Assembly (NCBI RefSeq): GCF_036373705.1
Contig: NC_089866.1
Location: 24,716,001-24,780,000 of the forward strand
DNA: 64,000 nt
Source of the DNA: Amia ocellicauda
Lineage: Eukaryota > Chordata > Actinopteri > Amiiformes > Amiidae
Direction: 5' to 3'
Below are positions 12,101 through 21,100 of the stretch, one piece after another. Below the pieces are notes generated by a model. That model saw nothing but the letters and a program-made list of their open reading frames with translations, did not search any database and was not told where the DNA came from. The first letter of the stretch is position 1. Every line of letters starts with the position of its first letter. The position numbers and the translations under genes were made by a program.

Positions 12101-15100
12101 GATGGGAAATAAAGAAAAACATTAAAACAGCTATTGACTAGGCCATGCAAAAATGATACATCACTTGTTTTGGAACAGCTGGACCCCAGGGGTCAAGCGA
12201 ATCAACATTTCTGTTCTGTTCTGCTACATATTATGTTTATGGAAGAAGCACATGTAATATGACGGGTGCCAACAATGACAACGAGACTCACTCCTAGTGC
12301 TATTTGCATCCTTTCCATTATGCTAACAATAGTATATGATTTATTTCAGTGTATAATGTCAAGACACACATGTGTACCTCCATTTAAGAAAATGTTAAAA
12401 TACAGATAATCTTGGCCTATGCAGACTGAATGTTGACTGAGAGCATGAAAGTCCATGCTGAACCAACAAACTCACAAAAGACATTGCACACTGCAGTAAA
12501 ACCCTGTGTTGTCAACACTGGGTCAGTGTGACAGGTCTGCATTGCCAACAGACTGGACAAGCACCAAGAGTTCCTAGCTTGCGATGTGCTGAAAAACGAA
12601 ATCTTTCCAATGTAGCACACATGCCCTGTCTAATTCAATTACAGCTCCCAGTGTGTGTATAGGTGGTGCGCTGAAAGACTTAAGTACCTCCAGCTGAAGA
12701 GCATCTATTTTTTCTTCCTGGCAGATGTCTCCCTCACATTCATACTGAACAATCTTCCCATCGGTTTTACTAGCAACCAGGCGATGGACATAGTTATCTG
12801 GAAGAAAATACAAGTGTACTTCATTGACTGGCCAATGAGAATGACCCAACTGTACTGATCGTGGGGCTTTTTGCAAAACCTATTATTGCCAAGTGATATT
12901 TCAGCCATTGTTTAAAACCAACCAACAGGTTTTTCAAACACAAACACAGGAAAAAGTAGAGAGCGCAAACTGTTGATCAACATGTTTGTTGAAAAAAAAA
13001 AAAAAAAGTTTTATATGTGCTTTCAGTCAGGAAAACTTCCTGCTGCTAAACTAATGATTTTATCTCATCACTGCACAATTTGCAGGTTTCCAAGCACATT
13101 AAATTAATATCTCCATTCACTGCACATCCACAGTGCTGTTGGAAATGCCAGTCTTCTCCATGACTGACACATCAGGCCCCATACGACATACAATGCCAGG
13201 TTGGTGCGAGGGCTCTTGCTTGGGCTTTGATGATGTGTTGATGCTGTTTTCGATCTTATCCACGTCACAAATCTGTATATTACGCACACATCCTGTTCCC
13301 CTCACCTCCAGCGTAATCCCAAACCCTGTGATTGGTCAGCTGCATGGCGTAGGTGTGTTGTGTCTCCTCAAAGTGCTTGTAGGCGTGTCTGCTGACGTAC
13401 CGGCCACAGCCGATGTGCCCACAGATCAGACAAATCCACAGATTCTGGGGGGACAAGAAGCACGACATTACAAACAAATGTCACTGTATAGTTTTCTTTG
13501 GGGGGGGGGGTAAAACATGAAAGTAACAGAGTTAAAAGCACATTAATCAGTTAGGGATATAGTCACTTCAAATATAAAATAAGGGGTGGTGCATCCCAAA
13601 TACAGAGAAGTGGTGCTTTAACTAAAACAGCCTCCTCTGAACTTTCCACTTTCCTCTCGATGTCTATCTGTGTTCCTGTATGTTAGCGGACATTTCTGCT
13701 TTGGGATCGCATGCTTCTCCCATGCCAAGAAAGTAGAAGTAGGCTCCTTCGGTTAACAGCAGGTTTTTCAAATGCATTGCTCTGCCTCTATGCTTCTGCA
13801 CATGAAATCAAAACACTGAAACCTGAACTTTGGAAAAATGTCAAAACTAATGGTGTACTTGAGCTGATGCCTTTAGTATGCCTCACATGCAAGGAATCTG
13901 AAAGAGTAGGAGAAATGCAAACACACGCCCACATGTGGTAAGAATGTATGGGACGATTCAAAAGTTGTTTACGATTCCCAATTAAGATGGCAGGAAAGAC
14001 GGAAAGGGATTATTGATGCAAGGTGGCCACACTAAATGTTTGCATTCAAATACAGACTGGATTTACTTTCATGTTAAGTTCATTTGAAAAATATTAAATC
14101 TGTAATACTGGAAAAAAAAAAAAAAAAGGCCCAGAGCATTTGGTATAAAATAATTCTGGCAGACGTGTTCCAGATGAGCATTTATGATTATTTCTATACC
14201 CGAAGAACAAAGCATTCAGGCAGAAGGCTTTTAAAATATTAAGAAAATAATTAAGTTAGATAATGGCATCAAGAAATAAGATTAACACATCAGGCAACAT
14301 GGGGATTTAAAATAAAATCCTGCCTGGATTCTGGATAGAATAACTGACCCAAAGTTTATGCACGACAAAAATCAAAAGGAAAGATTATGGCTCTAAATTA
14401 TCCACAATAAGATTTACTCTAATGGGCACTGATGTGCACTTGGCACTGTAACACCTATAGTCTCTGTGGTCTCAGGCTGCAATTTGTCAAGGTACCTCCT
14501 GAACACCACACTCGAAGCACTTGTTCTCCTCCACGGGCTCAGGGGTCTGGCAGTACCTGCACACTGGACACCTAGGGAAAGACAAACAGAATTGTGTCCC
14601 GTTAAACACAGAGGATGATAAAGGGGCACTGTACCCAGTTTGAAAATCCAATATGTATGAGTGTTAGCCGTGAAAGGTAAATAAAATATATTTGAATGAA
14701 ATATTGATGCAATATAGTTTTACCCATTTCTTCCTAGTTCCTATTTCTTTGAAAGCCACTGTATATTTCAGTTTTAAATTTCCTGTTATGCAAGAGATTT
14801 CCATTTTATGTGCAAGGTCAGTCAAGATGCAAACCACACTGAACAGTATTTTCACAGTGGGGGGATCATGAGTTAGCAAGCTTCACAAAATGCTGTGGAT
14901 GGCTAGAGCAGAGGTTCCCAAACTGTGGGGCGCACCCCCTAGTGGGGGGCATGAGTAAAAATCTGAATGGGGAAAACGTCAAGATGAGACACACACGAAA
15001 ACCATGAGACAACAGTTCATTGTGGCCCCCACTGGCAGCAGCCTTTCATCAGAGCTACAGGACTCAACTATCCAGTTAAAATATCTGTGAGTGTGTGTAA

Positions 15101-18100
15101 GATGGACCGTCTTCGGAACTCAATAGTCTCCCACAAAAATCGATTGGATTATTCCATATCAAGTCATATCCAATCAGAAGAGAGAACAATGGCCAGTCAG
15201 AACAGAGGAGTGTCACATAGTGACGTCTGTGAGCCTTGATAGTTTCAGACCAAAATACAAAGTAGTTTATGTGAGGTGATAATTATGGAAAAATAAATAC
15301 ATAAAAATAACCTGTAGGTCCAAAATGTCAATGAGCCTTTAACTACGTTGGTTGATTAATTTAATTACGTACCTGCTCGTGACTCATGGGAGTGGAAGAT
15401 GGACCATGTTTATCCGTGAATACATCAGTAACACGTTAGGTGTGAGACAGGGGAGCGTAAGTTGTGGTCCAAATGTACAGGGGGGCACCAGCCAAACTGT
15501 TTGGGAACCTCTGACCTACAGTGTCTCTGCACCCCTGTTTCTGGAGAGGGTTAAAGGCCCTGCGTTTTTGTAGAGGAGCCACTCACGTAGTGTCCTCCCA
15601 GTGCTGAAGACACTGGCTGTGGAAGCTGTGGTTGCAAAGGGTGGTCAGCACGCCGTTCACAGACTCGTCCATGCGTTCCAGACAGACGGTGCACTTGGGC
15701 AGCTCCGTCAGGTCCATCACAGGCAAACTGGCCCCCTGGAGGGACAGAGCGCGCACACACACACATACACACACACTCAGCTGAGGGACTGCGTATTGAG
15801 GGCATATCAGACACCATCTTAGGGAGACAATACAAAACCACACCGTTCTAACCCTTCTTGTGTCACCAGCACATCCTTTCAGTCATGAATCAAAAGCCAC
15901 ACTCTTTAGTCTTTACATTGACACAAAGCCCAGTTAAAAGGAAGGAACATGGTTTAGAAACATATTGAACTGAGTCAGGTTTGGAAATTAAGCTGAATTG
16001 AGGCTGAATTGCTCACATATCTTTCTTCAGCATCCTGTACAAACTACAAATTAAACATTAAGAGGATTAATCGAGCGGTGAAGCCGAACAAACATGTTAA
16101 CTCCATCACGCGGCTAATCTGTTTAGGGTCCCACATAGTTTAACCGAATAGAAAAAAATATTATTCTCTGATGGGCACTGGCAGCACAAGTGACAGCAGG
16201 AGCTGGTTCAGAAATTCATATGCCTCAAATGTACCATCAAAAGCAAAAACCTCTAAGGATCTAAACACGGTGTAGTGGGCCAACATTTCCCTAGCGAACC
16301 AGAATGTTCAATGCTAAGTTGGTGCAGTCATGGCGCTTGGTGGAAACCCATTTTAACATTACTGTAAGACCCTTACACACGTACCTCTTCAGATTTGATG
16401 ACTTCTGCTCTTTCCACATAGACCAGCTGGCAGACTGCATCCTCAATGGAGTTGAATTGACGTCCATTACAGGTAGTGTAAAAGCTGTCTGCATCCGCCT
16501 ATAAAAATTGAAATATCATTAATAATTAACATTACAAGACAGTCCTCTGCCAAACAGATGGATAATGAGGGTGTTATAAAGCAGTCTGAGGCCCCTCACC
16601 AAAGACTATTTTGCTGAAGTGTAATTTAAGACCTATATAAATTACACATGTACACTCACCTAAAGGATTATTAGGAACACCATACTAATACTGTGTTTGA
16701 CCCCCTTTCGCCTTCAGAACTGCCTTAATTCTACGTGGCATTGATTCAACAAGGTGCTGAAAGCATTCTTTAGAAATGTTGGCCCATATTGATAGGATAG
16801 CATCTTGCAGTTGATGGAGATTTGTGGGATGCACATCCAGGGCACGAAGCTCCCGTTCCACCACATCCCAAAGATGCTCTATTGGGTTGAGATCTGGTGA
16901 CTGTGGGGGCCAGTTTAGTACAGTGAACTCATTGTCATGTTCAAGAAACCAATTTGAAATGATTCGACCTTTGTGACATGGTGCATTATCCTGCTGGAAG
17001 TAGCCATCAGAGGATGGGTACATGGTGGTCATAAAGGGATGGACATGGTCAGAAACAATGCTCAGGTAGGCCGTGGCATTTAAACGATGCCCAATTGGCA
17101 CTAAGGGGCCTAAAGTGTGCCAAGAAAACATCCCCCACACCATTACACCACCACCACCAGCCTGCACAGTGGTAACAAGGCATGATGGATCCATGTTCTC
17201 ATTCTGTTTACGCCAAATTCTGACTCTACCATCTGAATGTCTCAACAGAAATCGAGACTCATCAGACCAGGTAACATTTTTCCAGTCTTCAACTGTCCAA
17301 TTTTGGTGAGCTTGTGCAAATTGTAGCCTCTTTTTCCTATTTGTAGTGGAGATGAGTGGTACCCGGTGGGGTCTTCTGCTGTTGTAGCCCATCCGCCTCA
17401 AGGTTGTACGTGTTGTGGCTTCACAAATGCTTTGCTGCATACCTCGGTTGTAACGAGTGGTTATTTCAGTCAAAGTTGCTCTTCTATCAGCTTGAATCAG
17501 TCGGCCCATTCTCCTCTGACCTCTAGCATCAACAAGGCATTTTCGCCCACAGGACTGCTGCATACTGGATGTGTTTCCCTTTTCACACCATTCTTTGTAA
17601 ACCCTAGAAATGGTTGTGCGTGAAAATCCCAGTAACTGAGCAGATTGTGAAATACTCAGACCGGCCCGTCTGGCACCAACAACCATGCCACGCTCAAAAT
17701 TGCTTAAATCACCTTTCTTTCCCATTCAGACATTCAGTTTGGAGTTCAGGAGATTGTCTTGACCAGGACCACACCCCTAAATGCATTGAAGCAACTGCCA
17801 TGTGATTGGTTGGTTAGATAATTGCATTAATGAGAAATTGAACAGGTGTTCCTAATAATCCTTTAGGTGAGTGTATATTCAAGAATTCTTCTCCAGTTAA
17901 ATTTGGTGACGATTCATTTTCTTGACTGAACCACTGACATAACACAGGAAATAAACTTCTCTTTAGGTGATGTTTTTTTTGCTTCCAAGTTTGCTGAAAT
18001 GAAATGCAAATTTGACAGTGAAAGACCGTGTGAATATACTATTAAGTGTGCATATATTGTTCTCAGAATGTCACATGCAGGACCCATCACATTAATCTTG

Positions 18101-21100
18101 CAAGTCTAATATAGATAGCACATACACATTACCAAAGTACATAAACTGCTTTTCAACTACCTATACGCTTGCTATGTCCAGACTTCTGGCACTAACAGAC
18201 AAGGTTGAAGATTCCTAAAATAAATTTAAACATCACTGAAGACAACAGCCTTTTTCTTAACCCTTTTACAGCCACACTCACACATACCATTTCTGTGTGG
18301 TTGAGATACATTCAAGGCTTAATATGCTCTAATATTATCCAGACCTGCCAACCCTGGACTTTTTGAATAGCACATCAGCAGCATAAGCTAAAGACACTTA
18401 AAATTGTAGTGCGTATGAACAACATTCCTCAACCTGTCCACCAGAAAACAATACATTATGCATATACTTTGATTAACAAATGCTTTATAACTTTGTTTTT
18501 ATGTTAACCTGGTGTCCTGGTATCAGGATAGTGCTCCCTGATAGGCTTTTTCTCAATACAAAGTGCAAGTAAATTATTAATAAATAAAAACAGAGCATAT
18601 GTAGATACCTGAAATCATAAGTATATGTAGCTCATTGCGGTTTACTTTAGGTCTCAATACAAAAACACAAGATTTAATGAATAAATAAAGTGAATAGCAG
18701 CACAGTCAATGAATAATACCTAAAATAATAGTGCACTTTTGTTTTAGCTAACCTTGCTATGCCGTGCATGGCTACAAGAAGGCATCGCACACATTAGGTT
18801 TGTTTCCAACACTCAGACATCAGAGTGGAAAGTCAGAAGGTCTGAAGAGGAGTGCCAAAGGCACTACAACCTAGGCCAGGGGTATGGGGGGACCCTTTGG
18901 GGAAGCCCTGGTGGGGGTTCCAAGGGGGCTTTGCCAGGCATTTCTGGCTATTTCAGGAATGTATCTGGCACTAGAATTATATAAAATAAGCAGTGATCCT
19001 AATCAAAAAATCAGCCCCAGACCTTCATTCTGTGGTTGGTGTTTTTATGTTCAGTATTTGTAATACTCCTTTTACACAAGTAATTACGGTATGTTCTATG
19101 TTCAGTATTCTAATGCTCCATGTGTACGTGTAATTACAGTATATTCGGTTTCCTAGGATCCTGCACAGTGGAGCCTATTGATCAAGAGTGAGGGACAGGA
19201 GGCGGGATCTCGCCTCCCAGCCTGGGAGAGGGACACTGTGATGTTGTCAATCTTCCATATTTTGAGCCTGGATTGGCTCTGCTCAATGTTTTAATCAATC
19301 AGGTCAATAACGGCAAGTGTGTAGAACTTCAGCACTATTTTTGCATATTTTGGTGTTACAATGCGTACCAGCGTACATTGATGTCAAAATGCGTACATGC
19401 TACGCAAAATGCATATAGGTTGGCAGGTCTGCATTATCCAATACTTTAGTCCCAGTAAGATGTTTTCTTATTCATCTTTATTAATCCCACTAATGCTTGT
19501 TTCTGAAATGGCGGTTCACTTAAAAGTGCAGTACTGTCCATATCACATCACCTGAGCACTGAACTTAATCAGCACCATGTACTGGTTGGGTGTGGAGTCT
19601 CGGATGATCTTCATGTGCTCGATGACATCATTGAAGTGTGCCACGAACCTCATGAGGTCGTGACTGGTCATGGTGGCCGGAACCGTCAGAATGCAGAGCA
19701 TGGCGCTGCGCCGCACATCTTCTGTCAGCGAGGTCATTTTACTAGGAGACACACAGCTCAGGGTGAATCGGAGAGAACTCCCTTGCAATGCAAACATCTG
19801 TGAAAGCCTCTACAATAGCTTCCTAAGTCTGTTAGTGTTCACAGCTCCAGCCATCAATTATAACCTGAACCATCTCCACGTGTTTAAGAGCTGGAAATAA
19901 CTGACACAGCTAAAATAAGACAATCATTCATTCTGTGATTCTGTGATCACAGTGGTCCTCCAGGTCTAGGGTTGGGAATCCAATGTCATGAGCTCCAAAG
20001 ACTAAACCCTTCTACACTGAGAAGACTGAAAATTGTATGGAATTAAAATCTTTTTATATGGGAATGTTATTCTAATGATATTCTAAAAAGCAGCGAGCCA
20101 CAATTAGAAAATTGCCCTTGAATGAGCAAATTACACATTAACCTCTGTTAAATAGAATTAGAATTCCTCTTTAAAGCAAGAATCAAGTTTTGTCTGCTCT
20201 TGTATTTAATTCTGATGGGGGGCCCCTATGGAGAACTGACTAAAACATGTAGAGGTGTCACACTAGTATCATTTATAGGCTTAATACTTTAAGCTGTTAT
20301 ATCAATTTCAGTCTAACTGCCCTTCTCTACATGAAAGAGATTAATAAACCCATAGCACGGGTAATAGCACTTTAAAAAATGATGATTAAAATCTTCTGAT
20401 ACAGGACTTGAGGTGATGTTGGCAGGAAATGTAAAGGACGTTGTGCTTACTTGGTTTTGTAGAGGTGGATGATGCCGTGGACGATCTCGACTGAAGGGTT
20501 CCCGCTGAAGAAGGAGATTTGATCGGGCAGCTGTTTGGAAGGTGAGTCCGGCACGAGGGCAGCAGCCTCCGTTGGGCTTTTCCCGTTTTTAGTTTTCTCA
20601 GAGGTGCTGGGAAGCGCACTGGCCCCCTCCACTTCCCTGGGGTCAGGGAAATTTTCCTGAGCATTATTATCTAAAAGTTTGGGAAAACAAGGAAACAAAG
20701 GTATAGCAAATCATTTAAAAAAAAATATGACGGGTGGCTTAGTGGCAAAGTTGTCTTTGAGTTTCTGCCTGTGTGCAGTTTGCATATTCTTCCAGAAGTG
20801 CTTGTTGTTTATCTATGGCATCCCTCCCGAGATCCCTACCTTGGCTTGGGCTAATGGTTTCAATGGCCATGTCTGTCATCGCCCTGCTCCCAATATGCTG
20901 GTGTAGCGCTGCCTTCTTCTCCAGGTCAGATTTCCCGTTCAGACAGGCCTTGGCAGATCCCACCGCTTTCTCTTTGATTTCGTCATCTGACATGTCACCG
21001 CCTGTCGGGGGTCAAACATTAATTAAATACGACGGGGCTGCGGGTGCCATTTTATTTAATGACATGATAAAGGTTTCAGTGCAGGAACAAGGTGCAGTGA

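Larger units (their letters stand above)
16499..19551 (-). other. BRAP: BRAP intron 4
   Basis: This 3-kb intron holds a complete DD36E Tc1/mariner element (16653-17873) and a hAT-like element (18350-19431). Together they account for about three quarters of its length. Confidence 0.8.

Noticed and set aside
13117..13305. Minus-strand frames just past BRAP exon 8
   Set aside because: They lie in intron 8 beyond the GT donor at 13304-13305 and show no conserved sequence.
17073..17805. Plus-strand frames inside the DD36E element (repeated at 25567-26299)
   Set aside because: Antisense to the intact transposase and conserved only because the two copies are nearly identical.
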